A stretch of 64,000 bases of DNA from Rhodanobacter glycinis (GCF_006438785.1 NZ_RCZB01000008.1:1-64000); one strand, 5' to 3'. Positions 29,801-37,286 are shown, counted from the first letter of the stretch. Made by a program: numbers and translations. The notes: a model not told the origin generated them from the letters alone.

Positions 29801-30019
29801 TGGACCTACCTGCTGAGCCTGGGTGCCGAGTACCGCCCGGACTGGGCAGACCACAAGCTGGCCTTCCAGGTGCAGGTCTACAACGTGCTCGATCAACAGC
29901 GCATCACGCAGCACAACGGACGCTACGGCAGCTCGGCGAAAGTGCGACCCACCTACGATCTGCCCCTGTCCACGCAACCGCCTCGCTACGTGCAGCTGGG
30001 CATAACCTACGACTACTAG
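26870..30019 (+). CDS. TonB-dependent receptor, Oar-like (copy 2)
   Basis: A 1049-residue outer-membrane receptor, paralogue of the one at 19980. ATG 26870 has the same leader (GAGACGGGGA) as copy 1. Signal peptide ends near STALA; residues about 38-115 form the carboxypeptidase-regulatory-like domain; the plug follows and the barrel ends in TYDY. Compared with copy 1 it has an insert rich in Gly, Ser, Pro and Thr near residue 335 and different loops near residues 450-590. The intergenic sequence before it is also alignable with that before copy 1, so regulator and receptor were duplicated together. Confidence 0.93.
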   Translation: MNNRRIVQSNHRRRYLASHALSLAITATLGLYGSTALAQATTGSIFGQAQAGETVVIQSTSGINRQVVVDSTGHYTVSSLPLGSYTVTLQQNGQTVDSRPNVTLRVGTGTEVSFGGAANAQNLQGVTVVANALPSIDVSGVDSRTVITAGQLARLPLARSAEAIALLAPGVVEGSDTFMGMGMGASSPRKFVSFGGSSVTENAYYINGFNTTDPISGFGGLSLPYGSIDQQEILNGGYGAAYGRSDGGVISQVGKRGTNEWHFGGQILWKPKSLQGDPRDIYYSNASPNAGKLYWRRGSNKSSTTTVDAYVGGPLIKDKLFLFASVEGERIQGTGASGGTPSGAIGDPAGVGINTPPSYNNHTRLDDPKWYAKLDWNITDSNLLELTGASNKSSYRGNLYQYDYATGKQGPFDHPDLHIKDGSDLYVAKFTSYITDSLTFSALYGKMTGTHYNELPGYDPTLIPIAGQTSQNPDITGGQTIGNAQTIGALFDPQHATKNTNLRLDLSYKLGSHTLTAGIDNQNVRDIHDGQFPSGPGYAWAYASGDPNSWIAGGPDANGPGWQGYPWVRPPGQYTGGETGYYVSKQIFANSASVRVKQQAQYIEDAWQITDRWLVKLGLRNDQFTNYNGVGIPYLRLTSGQLAPRLGFSWDVNGDSSFKVYGNAGRYYLAVPASVALRSAGSSTFTNVYYTYTGIDPSTGYPTGLTPIDTYRGLEQPISANLEYGNPRDPKTAAATNIKSEYQDELILGFDRKLGDAWVYGAKATWRKLGRAIDDWGDTGRIAAKMAELGMNDYDPVNGIQGSYLINPGKNPIIQIPKLSGGYYQVPLDWKKDMGFNTSLKRKYYALDLYLEHPFDGKWYGKIDYLWSHNFGNTEGQVRSDIGQTDVSATVDWDYAQVMDYANGALSNDRRHQIKAYGYYQLTPEWMLSGNAAVLSGAPKTCMGFYGADQTNPGLGYGAFYHFCGGTPVSPGYKREAWTYLLSLGAEYRPDWADHKLAFQVQVYNVLDQQRITQHNGRYGSSAKVRPTYDLPLSTQPPRYVQLGITYDY

Positions 30020-30032
30020 TCCTCGCGGCACG

Positions 30033-30059
30033 CGCCCCGGCCGGGGAACGGCCGGGGCG
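30033..30059 (+). terminator. Hairpin after TonB receptor 2
   Basis: CGCCCCGGCCG (30033-30043) pairs with 30049-30059 over 11 bases, loop GGGAA. There is no T-run. Position right after the receptor suggests a terminator or attenuator before the thioredoxin gene. Confidence 0.6.
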
Positions 30060-30127
30060 TCATGCAGACATGCCACTGGTGTGCGAGGCGGGTATCCGTG
30101 CCGCTTCCGGTTCGCGGAGTAAATGTC

Positions 30128-31084
30128 ATGAAGCAACTTTTGCTGTTCATCGGCCTGTTGCTGGGGAGTGCAGCCGGCGGCGCCGGCGCGTCAGTGACGC
30201 CGGCACATCCGCCGGAATTTGCCGGCATCTCGCAGTGGATCAACTCGCCGCCACTGACCCTCGCCGGCCTGCGCGGCAAGGTCGTGCTGATCGATTTCTG
30301 GGCCTACTCTTGCATCAACTGCCTGCGCGCGATGCCGCACGTCGAGCACCTGTACGAGACCTACAAGGACAAGGGCCTGGTCGTCATCGGCGTGCATTCG
30401 CCGGAGTTCGATTTCGAGAAGGATCTGGCGAACGTCAAGGGTGCGGTGACACGCCTTGGCATCACCTACCCGGTGGCTACGGACAACCATCTCGGCACAT
30501 GGAATGCCTGGCAGAACCTGTACTGGCCGGCGGAATACCTGATCGACCAGAACGGCAACCTGATCGGCCACCACTATGGCGAAGGCGACTACCTGAAAAT
30601 GGAAAACGCCATCCGCCTGCTGCTCGGAATGAACCTGCTGCCGGAAAACGGGAGCGCCGGCAATTCCGCTGCCGGCGCCGTTGTAGCTTCACCCGAGATG
30701 TACATCGGCAGTGCCAAGCAGAAAAACCTGGCCAGCCCGGAAACCGGCCACAACGGCACCCGGCACTTCAGCATCCCGGCACGACTCGCAATGAATCGCT
30801 TCGCGCTCTCCGGCGTGTGGGAGATCAGCGACAAATATGCCCAGTTGGCCAGTGCACATGGCGAACTGCAGCTGCATTTCAAGGCGGGCAAGCTGCACAT
30901 GGTTGCCAGCTCGGAGCAGCCGATCCCGCTGGAGATAGTCGTCGACGGAAAGCTGCAGCCCACGGTTACGGTACAGACCAGTCGCCTGTACACCTTGTTC
31001 GACAGTGACGATTACCGGGAGCATTCGCTGACCCTGCGCATTCCACAAGCGGGCCTGCAGATATACACCTTCACCTTCGGGTGA
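30128..31084 (+). CDS. DipZ-like secreted thioredoxin with C-terminal beta domain
   Basis: A 318-residue exported redox protein; ATG 30128 follows GGAG. A signal peptide (about 1-22) precedes a TlpA/DipZ-type thioredoxin fold with the active site WAYSCINCLRAM (Cys62 and Cys65) and YLIDQNGNLIGHHYGEGDY. From about residue 175 a second domain begins with SPEMYIGSAKQ, as in the C-terminal part of DipZ proteins. The membrane CcdA-like part of full DipZ is missing, and no other ccd gene is near. It may keep receptor or ligand disulfides reduced in the periplasm; that is inference. Confidence 0.85.
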   Translation: MKQLLLFIGLLLGSAAGGAGASVTPAHPPEFAGISQWINSPPLTLAGLRGKVVLIDFWAYSCINCLRAMPHVEHLYETYKDKGLVVIGVHSPEFDFEKDLANVKGAVTRLGITYPVATDNHLGTWNAWQNLYWPAEYLIDQNGNLIGHHYGEGDYLKMENAIRLLLGMNLLPENGSAGNSAAGAVVASPEMYIGSAKQKNLASPETGHNGTRHFSIPARLAMNRFALSGVWEISDKYAQLASAHGELQLHFKAGKLHMVASSEQPIPLEIVVDGKLQPTVTVQTSRLYTLFDSDDYREHSLTLRIPQAGLQIYTFTFG

Positions 31085-31230
31085 AAGCATCAGTCGTCGT
31101 GATTCGCCCCAGGCCAACCGACATGGGGCGAAAGCGAACAATCAGGACTATCAAAATTCATCAGCAAGCTCGCGTGGCGTGCGCCGCAACACGATCACCA
31201 GGTACCTCACGACGGCCGGCTATCCACGCG

Positions 31231-32058
31231 TCATGCGGAAGCGGGTTCCCGTTGAGGACGATGCTCCGGGCCGGCGTCCATCGTCACCGCAGACCGCGCG
31301 AAATATCCAGCCATCAGCCAGGCACCACCACACAGCGCGATGGCAACACACAGACTGGTCCATTCCGCCTGGCTCCGCGGATTCGCCAGCACGCGCGGAA
31401 CGTGCACAATCAGTACCCAGCTCCCGAACATGACGCCCAGCATCGTCGCGGCCAGTCGCGCCTGCACGCCGCTCAGGATGGCCAGACCGGCCGCGATGTG
31501 CGCACAGCCGGTGAAATATGCCCAGAACACCGGCGAGCCGGGGATCCAACCGGGAATCACGCTGGCGACGTATTGCCAGTAAATGAAATGCAAGGCGCCG
31601 AACACCGGCAGCGAGACGCCAAAACCGTAGCGTCCGCTGTCTGCCAGTCGACGGAATCGACCGTACCAGGGTGTGCGCCCGGCCGCGCTATCCGACAGTG
31701 CGCACGCCAGCACCCATGCAACACTGCACAAAGCGAGACACTCGAATGCGGAGGTCCACTTGCTGCCATTGTGAAGATGCGTGAGCAGTGTCGGCACATG
31801 CAACAAGATCAGCCAGAGCGACAGCAGAACTCCCAGCGCAATTGCCGATTCACGTGGCCGCAACCGATTGCTCAGGACACCCCCTCCACCCGCGACAAGT
31901 AGCAAGGCAGTGATATAAGTCCACAGCGTCTGCGCCGGCAGCCAGTCAGGCAGCGGCTCCAGCCCGAGAACGGGAATGGCAAACACGAAGTTGAGCACGC
32001 CGAAAGCCAGCATGCCGATACCGAACAGACCGCTACCAAGACGTGTGGCACTTCTCAT
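31231..32058 (-). CDS. DoxX-like membrane protein, two repeats
   Basis: A 275-residue protein of about eight helices made of two related four-helix DoxX-like halves (first GIGMLAFGVLNFVF..., second GVSLPVFGALHFIYW... with AGLAILSGVQARLAATMLGVMF). ATG 32058 has AAGGA before it. DoxX-family proteins are linked to thiol and thiosulfate metabolism; the actual role here is unknown. It is convergent with the thioredoxin gene and divergent from MocR 2, with 211 bases between the starts, so it could be a MocR 2 target. Confidence 0.8.
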   Translation of the reverse strand: MRSATRLGSGLFGIGMLAFGVLNFVFAIPVLGLEPLPDWLPAQTLWTYITALLLVAGGGGVLSNRLRPRESAIALGVLLSLWLILLHVPTLLTHLHNGSKWTSAFECLALCSVAWVLACALSDSAAGRTPWYGRFRRLADSGRYGFGVSLPVFGALHFIYWQYVASVIPGWIPGSPVFWAYFTGCAHIAAGLAILSGVQARLAATMLGVMFGSWVLIVHVPRVLANPRSQAEWTSLCVAIALCGGAWLMAGYFARSAVTMDAGPEHRPQREPASA

Positions 32059-32228
32059 GAGGCATCCTTTGTCGGATGAAGTACGAGGTCGTTCGCGCCA
32101 TGCAACCCAGGACATGCCGGGCGATACCGACCTGTCCTGGCCTGATTCTGGCAAAGCGCAGCAATGGCGCTTTTTGAAACTTCACTGGCACAAGACAGAC
32201 TAGGCACTGCAGCCCCTGTCATCCATGA

Positions 32229-32257
32229 CCAATTTCGCCATATTTGCAGGAGCCAAT
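32229..32257 (-). promoter_or_regulatory. Repeated ATTGG boxes in reverse orientation before MocR 2
   Basis: CCAAT occurs at 32229-32233 and 32253-32257, i.e. ATTGG on the minus strand repeated 24 bases apart, the same spacing as before regulator 2. It ends 13 bases before the MocR 2 start, suiting autoregulation of MocR 2 and control of the divergent DoxX-like gene. Confidence 0.5.
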
Positions 32258-32269
32258 CGGAGGGTCGGC

Positions 32270-33772
32270 ATGTTTCTGGAACTGGATGGCCATGGGCCAC
32301 ACTACGCGCAGCTTACCCGCGCCATGAAGACCGCGATCCTCGACGGACGCATGGCTGCAGGTTCGCGACTGCCACCCACCCGGGTTCTGGCGCACGAGCT
32401 CGAACTTTCGCGCACCACCGTGCTGGCCGCCTACGAGCAATTGCGCGCGGAAGGTTTCATCGATGGCCGCGTGGGCTCGGGCAGCTATGTGACGAACCTG
32501 CCCATTGCTTCGACGCAGAGCCCTTGCGAGGCCGAGTTCACATCGCCCTCGCGCTACGTGCGGCGCGCGCGTCTGGGGCACGACCTGAGACCGACCCGAC
32601 AGCAGTACAAAGTGCGCTACAACCTGCTGTCCACCAACCCGCTGATCAACCCGGCGCTGGTCGACCTCTGGAGTCGCGAGCTGGCCCGCGCGGCCACGCA
32701 TACGGCGCTGGAGGAGAACAGCGCGCAAGGCCTGTTCGCCCTGCGCCAGCAGGTATGCGACTACCTGGCCCGTCGCCGCGGCATAAGGGCTTCGCCCGAG
32801 GACGTGCTGATCACCAGCGGTGCCCAGCAGGCGTTCTCGCTGACGGCGCGCGTGCTGCTCGACGAAGACGACACGGTAGTGATGGAAGATCCGGACTATT
32901 TCGCCGCGTACCAGGCGTTCGCCGCACACGGTGCGCGCCTGCGCCTTGTGCGCACGGACGCCGACGGCCTGGTCTGCGGCGAATTGCCGGCGGCGCCGCC
33001 GCGACTGGTTTGCGTTACCCCTTCGCACCAGTTCCCCGGCTGCAGTGTGCTCTCGCTGTCGCGTCGCCTGGAACTGTTGCGCTACGCGGCAGATCAGTCG
33101 TGCTGGATCCTGGAGGACGATTACGACGGCGAGTTCCGCTACGACGGCCGCCCGCTGGCCGCGCTGCGCTCGCTCGACGACGGCAATCGCGTGATCTACG
33201 TGGGCAGCTTCTCCAAGATGCTGTTCAGTACTTTGCGACTGGGCTACATGGTGCTGCCTGCCGCGTTGCGCGACGACTTCGTCGCCGCGAAATACCTGTG
33301 CGATTCCGGCTGTCCCGGCATCGAACAGGCGGCGCTGGCGCACTTCATGGAAAACGGCGGGTTCGAGCGGCATCTGCGACGCGTCCGCAAAGAACTGATG
33401 GCACGCCACCATGCTCTGATCGAAGGCCTGCGCCGATACGTCGGTCGGCGCGTGGACATCGTCGACTCGCCAGCCGGCATGCACGTGGTAGCGTGGTTGA
33501 ACGGCTACGGCCATGCCCGCGCGGAAGAGCTGGTCGCGCACGCGCGCACGCGCGGCCTGGGCCTCTATCCGATGACGTGGTACGTGCATCAGCCGCCGCC
33601 GCGTGCCGGCCTGCTGCTCGGCTACGGCCGGCTGTCGACCACGGCGCTGCACGAGGCCATGCAGCTGTTCGGCCAATGCCTGGACGAAATGGATGCCGGC
33701 AGCGACCGCACGCCGCGCCGCCGCACCGCCGCTCTCCGGCCGGCCGACGCAACCGATCCGGCGGAGCCCTGA
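32270..33772 (+). CDS. MocR-type regulator, copy 2
   Basis: A 500-residue GntR-winged-helix plus aminotransferase-fold regulator. ATG 32270 follows CGGAGGG; the frame could begin at 32225 but with no better site. The HTH reads LPPTRVLAHELELSRTTVLAAYEQLRAEGFIDGRVGSGSYV, nearly the same as in MocR 3. The PLP lysine lies in GSFSKMLFS (Lys316). Its aminotransferase domain is the most divergent of the three (YKVRYNLLSTNPLINPAL, MTWYVHQPPPRAGLLLGYGRLS). The stop is one base before the MocR 3 start. Confidence 0.92.
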   Translation: MFLELDGHGPHYAQLTRAMKTAILDGRMAAGSRLPPTRVLAHELELSRTTVLAAYEQLRAEGFIDGRVGSGSYVTNLPIASTQSPCEAEFTSPSRYVRRARLGHDLRPTRQQYKVRYNLLSTNPLINPALVDLWSRELARAATHTALEENSAQGLFALRQQVCDYLARRRGIRASPEDVLITSGAQQAFSLTARVLLDEDDTVVMEDPDYFAAYQAFAAHGARLRLVRTDADGLVCGELPAAPPRLVCVTPSHQFPGCSVLSLSRRLELLRYAADQSCWILEDDYDGEFRYDGRPLAALRSLDDGNRVIYVGSFSKMLFSTLRLGYMVLPAALRDDFVAAKYLCDSGCPGIEQAALAHFMENGGFERHLRRVRKELMARHHALIEGLRRYVGRRVDIVDSPAGMHVVAWLNGYGHARAEELVAHARTRGLGLYPMTWYVHQPPPRAGLLLGYGRLSTTALHEAMQLFGQCLDEMDAGSDRTPRRRTAALRPADATDPAEP

Positions 33773-33773
33773 C

Positions 33774-35246
33774 ATGTTCCTCGAACTGGATGGCCACGGG
33801 CCACACTACGCGCAGCTCACCCGCGCCATGAAGGCCGCAATCCTCGACGGCCGCATGGTCGCAGGCTCGCGACTGCCGCCCACGCGGGTTCTGGCGCACG
33901 AGCTCGAACTTTCGCGCACCACCGTGCTGGCCGCTTACGAACAACTTCGGGCGGAAGGCTTCATCGACGCCCGCGTGGGCTCGGGCAGCTATGTCGCCAC
34001 GCTGCAGCCGGGGGCGGCATTGCAGCCGCCGACTAAAGTGATCAGCGCACCTTCGCTCTACGCGGCGCGCGCGCGACAGGTGCAGGACCGCAAGATCGCC
34101 ACGCAGCATCGCGGATTGCGCTATCACATGCAGTACGGCGAACCGACGATCAATCCCATGCTCAACAGTGCCTGGAGCCGCGAGCTGGCGCGTGCCGCCG
34201 CCTATACGCCGGCAAGCGGTGCCGGTTCGCAGGGCCTGCCGGCGCTGCGCCAGCAGGTTTGCGACTATCTCGCCCGCCGGCGTGGTGTACAGGCGGTGCC
34301 GGAAAATGTGCTCATCGTCAGTGGCACCCAGCAGGCGTTCTCGCTGGCCGCCCGCGTGTTGCTGAACGAAGGCGACAGCGTGGTGCTGGAGGAGCCGCAT
34401 TATTTCGGCGCCTATCAGGCGCTCATCGCGCATGGCGCCCACGTCTGTGGCGTACGCACCGACGCTGACGGCCTGGTCTGCAGCGAATTGCCTGCCACGG
34501 CGCCTTCGCTGATCTGCGTGACGCCGTCACACCAGTTCCCGACTGGCGCCGTGCTGTCGCTGCCGCGCCGACTGGAACTGCTGCGCTACGCCGATGCGCA
34601 GCGATGCTGGATCCTCGAGGACGATTACGATGGCGAATTCCGTTATGACGCCCATCCGCTGGCGGCATTGCGTTCGCTCGATCAGGCCGACCGGGTGATC
34701 TATGTCGGGACCTTTTCCAAGGTCCTGTTCGGCACCCTGAGACTGGCCTACATGGTGCTCCCTGTAGCACTGCGAGACGACTTCATCATCGCCAAGTATC
34801 TCAATGATTTTTCCTGCCCAGGTTTCGAACAGGCGGCACTGGCGCACTACATGGGAGACGGCGGATTCGAGCGGCACCTGCGGGTGGTACGCAGGGAGCT
34901 CAGGGCCCGTCACGAGGAGCTCATCCGGGGTCTGCGCGAACATGCCGGCGAGCGGGTGGAGATCGTTGACTCGCCAGCGGGCATGCACGTGGTCGTGTGG
35001 TTTCGCGATTACGACGAGGCGCAAGCGAACGCACTGCTCGAACTGGCCAGCTCGCGCGGCCTGGGCATGTATGCAATGGCGCCGCACTACCTGAACCCAC
35101 CGGCGCGCCAGGGCCTGTTGCTCGGCTACTGCGGACTCTCGACCGGTGAGCTTCGCGACGCGATGAAGCTGTTTGGCGCCTGCATGGACGAGATCGACGC
35201 GCGCATGCTTTCTGGCCGTGCCCTAAGCGCCGGCGCCCGTGCGTGA
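33774..35246 (+). CDS. MocR-type regulator, copy 3
   Basis: A 490-residue protein starting one base after the MocR 2 stop; its ribosome site (CGGAG) lies in the last codons of MocR 2, so the two are translationally linked. Residues 1-75 are nearly the same as in MocR 2, but the PLP domain (VLIVSGTQQAFSLAARVLLNEGDSVVLEEPHYFG, GTFSKVLFGTLRLAYMVLPVALRDDF) is closer to MocR 1. PLP lysine Lys316. The mosaic similarity suggests gene conversion of the DNA-binding domain or of the enzyme domain. Confidence 0.92.
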   Translation: MFLELDGHGPHYAQLTRAMKAAILDGRMVAGSRLPPTRVLAHELELSRTTVLAAYEQLRAEGFIDARVGSGSYVATLQPGAALQPPTKVISAPSLYAARARQVQDRKIATQHRGLRYHMQYGEPTINPMLNSAWSRELARAAAYTPASGAGSQGLPALRQQVCDYLARRRGVQAVPENVLIVSGTQQAFSLAARVLLNEGDSVVLEEPHYFGAYQALIAHGAHVCGVRTDADGLVCSELPATAPSLICVTPSHQFPTGAVLSLPRRLELLRYADAQRCWILEDDYDGEFRYDAHPLAALRSLDQADRVIYVGTFSKVLFGTLRLAYMVLPVALRDDFIIAKYLNDFSCPGFEQAALAHYMGDGGFERHLRVVRRELRARHEELIRGLREHAGERVEIVDSPAGMHVVVWFRDYDEAQANALLELASSRGLGMYAMAPHYLNPPARQGLLLGYCGLSTGELRDAMKLFGACMDEIDARMLSGRALSAGARA

Positions 35247-35287
35247 AGTAAGCTTTCCAGCTCGTCAGCCAACACGCCACACCGCCC

Positions 35288-36142
35288 ATGCACCAGCGCA
35301 TCACCATCAGCCCCGAACTGCGCGACTGGATTCTTGCCACGACGCGGGCCGGCCATGGCGTGCCTGAGATACTGCGGCTGCTGAAGGAGAACGGCTACGA
35401 CCCGCGGCAAAGCCGCAGCATCGTGGCCGAGGTGCTGAAGCTGCCGCTGGCAGCACTGCATGCGAGTACCGGCAAGGCGCCGCCGCGAGGCCTGCGCACG
35501 AAGCACCCCGAAGCGCCCGACGTCTGCATCGATGGACACACCATCCAGATTTCGCTCAGCGTGGAAACGCCCCTGCTGCGCGTGCTCGACGGCATGCTCA
35601 CCGGGCAGGAATGCGACGAGCTGATCGAGCTCGCACGGCCGCGACTGCAGCGTGCGCTCACCGTCGACAGCGATGGCAGGCATCAGGTCGATCAGCGGCG
35701 CACCAGCGAAGGCATGTTCTTCACGTTGAACGAGCTGCCGCTGGTCGGCCGGATCGAGCAGCGCCTTGCCGGCCTGCTCGGCGTGCCGGTCAATCACGGT
35801 GAAGGCCTGCAGATCCTGCACTACCTGCCGGGCCAGGAGTACGAACCGCATTACGACTGGTTCGATCCGGAGCAGGCCGGCTACGACGCGATCACCGCGG
35901 TGGGCGGGCAGCGCATCGCCAGCGTGGTGATGTACCTGAACACGCCAGCGCAAGGCGGCGGCACGGCGTTCCCGGAGCTCGGCCTGACCGTCACCGCGCG
36001 ACGCGGTTCGGCCGTCTATTTCGCCTACGAAGGTGGCGATCGCAGCTCGCTGCATGCCGGCCTGCCGGTGCTTCAAGGCGAGAAGTGGATCGCCACCAAA
36101 TGGCTGCGCGAACGACCCTACAGCAACCCGAAGAAACCCTGA
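35288..36142 (+). CDS. 2-oxoglutarate/Fe(II) oxygenase, prolyl 4-hydroxylase-like
   Basis: A 284-residue protein. Residues 1-60 form a small helical N-terminal region (ISPELRDWILATTRAGHG...LLKENGYDPRQSRSIVAEVL); the C-terminal double-stranded helix fold carries the iron ligands His188 and Asp190 (HYDWFD) and His256 (SLHAGLPV), with Lys266 (GEKWIATKW) for 2-oxoglutarate. The YEPHYDWFD and GGGTAFPEL segments match procollagen-type prolyl hydroxylases. The bacterial substrate is unknown; a peptide or protein proline is plausible. It lies 41 bases downstream of MocR 3. Confidence 0.9.
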   Translation: MHQRITISPELRDWILATTRAGHGVPEILRLLKENGYDPRQSRSIVAEVLKLPLAALHASTGKAPPRGLRTKHPEAPDVCIDGHTIQISLSVETPLLRVLDGMLTGQECDELIELARPRLQRALTVDSDGRHQVDQRRTSEGMFFTLNELPLVGRIEQRLAGLLGVPVNHGEGLQILHYLPGQEYEPHYDWFDPEQAGYDAITAVGGQRIASVVMYLNTPAQGGGTAFPELGLTVTARRGSAVYFAYEGGDRSSLHAGLPVLQGEKWIATKWLRERPYSNPKKP

Positions 36143-36245
36143 GCCACGGCGCGAGCGGGCCGACCCGGCCATGATGTTGCTGCGATGCAGCAGCGTTTGG
36201 CGTATCCTTGCGAGCCAACGTTCCCCTCCGCAGCAAGGACATTCC

Positions 36246-36785
36246 ATGGGTCTGCATCTCGTCTCCGCCGGCCGCAACGTGCCGGAAGAAATCAACGTCG
36301 TCATTGAAATCCCGAAGGATGCCGAACCGGTCAAGTACGAAGTGGAGAAGGAGAGCGGCGCGATCTTCGTCGACCGCATCCTGTCCACGCCGATGCGCTA
36401 CCCATGCAACTACGGCTATGTGCCCGGCACCCTGGGCGGCGACGGCGATCCGCTGGATGCGCTGGTGATCCTGCCGCTGTCGCTGATCCCCGGCTCGGTG
36501 ATCCGTTGCCATCCGGTGGGCATGCTGAAGATGAGCGACGAGGCCGGCAGCGACGAGAAACTGATCGTCATCCCGTCACCGAAGGTATTCCCCGGCTACG
36601 CGCACATCACCGACATGAAGGGCGTTTCACCGCATTGGCTGGAGCGCATCGGTCACTTCTTCGAGCACTACAAGGATCTGGAGAAGGGCAAGTGGGTGAA
36701 GGTCGAAGGCTGGGTCGGCGCTGACGAAGCAAAAGCCGAGATCGTGGCCGGCATCGAGCGCTACAAGGCCGAGAAGAAAAGCTGA
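36246..36785 (+). CDS. ppa: Inorganic pyrophosphatase, soluble
   Basis: Cytosolic family I pyrophosphatase of 179 residues, splitting PPi from biosynthetic reactions. ATG 36246 gives MGLHLVSAGRNVPEEINVVIEIPKD. Visible signatures are KYEVEKESGAIFVDRIL, YPCNYGYVPGTLGGDGDPLDALV (the metal-binding DGDPLD) and the C-terminal EHYKDLEKGKWVKVEGW. It lies 103 bases after the oxygenase and ends at a strong terminator. Together with hppA and pfp it means three PPi-using proteins in this window. Confidence 0.97.
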   Translation: MGLHLVSAGRNVPEEINVVIEIPKDAEPVKYEVEKESGAIFVDRILSTPMRYPCNYGYVPGTLGGDGDPLDALVILPLSLIPGSVIRCHPVGMLKMSDEAGSDEKLIVIPSPKVFPGYAHITDMKGVSPHWLERIGHFFEHYKDLEKGKWVKVEGWVGADEAKAEIVAGIERYKAEKKS

Positions 36786-36812
36786 GTTCGCCCCTGCTGC
36801 CAGGCAGCGAGG

Positions 36813-37225
36813 CTAGACCCACCGGCTGCGCGATCCGGACGGAGCGCGCAGCCGGTTTTTCAATCGCGACAGATCGCTGCGCCGCAGATCCTCGCGCAAC
36901 TCGCTGGGCGAAACGCCCAGCGAGTTGCGAAACGCCCCGGTCATGTGGCTGTGGCTGCTGAAGCCCACGTCGCAGGCGAGTGCGGCCAGATTTCCTCGCC
37001 GTCGCCCAGACGTCCCAGTGCGGTACCGAGTCGTTGCTGCAATCGAAACTGTCGCAATGATTGCCCGATGCTGCTGCGGAAGATCCGGCACAGATGAAAC
37101 GGCGAACAGCCAGCCAGTCTTGCCAGCGCATACATGTCCAGATTCTCGCCGACGCGCCCAATGATGGCCTCCTCGACGCGCGCCACCTGGCGTGCCACTC
37201 CGCTGTGCCGCGTATGTGCACGAAC
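36813..37225 (-). pseudogene. AraC-family regulator, truncated and frameshifted
   Basis: The minus strand encodes an AraC DNA-binding domain in two frames: RAHTRHSGVARQVARVEEAIIGRVGENLDMYALARLAGCSPFHLCRIF in one frame, then NLAALACDVGFSSHSHMTGAFRNSLGVSPSELRED in another. The break is at about 36988-36995, in a run reading AGATTTCC on the plus strand, so a single-base change is likely. The usual N-terminal sensing domain of about 150 residues is absent; where it should be, the sequence instead belongs to the facing gene. Probably non-functional. A sequencing error could explain the frameshift but not the missing N-terminus. Confidence 0.75.
36821..36860 (+). terminator. Intrinsic terminator of ppa
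   Basis: ACCGGCTGCGCG (36821-36832) pairs with 36845-36856 over 12 bases and is followed by TTTT. It overlaps the 3' end of the broken AraC frame on the other strand. Confidence 0.85.
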
Positions 37226-37286
37226 CGGCGCGCATGACTGCCGCCAACGCGACCCAGCCGTTTCTGCCGACGACTGTCTCAACCCG

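Noticed and set aside
27976-31008. 1010-residue plus-strand frame through receptor 2 and the thioredoxin gene
   Set aside because: Arg/Gln/His-rich shifted reading of two recognised genes; it crosses the receptor stop and the hairpin after it.
15420-35246. Lasso-peptide or other RiPP gene cluster
   Set aside because: Although a prolyl oligopeptidase-family enzyme and TonB receptors are present, no precursor peptide, cyclase or leader peptidase was found, and the peptidase looks like ordinary S9A.
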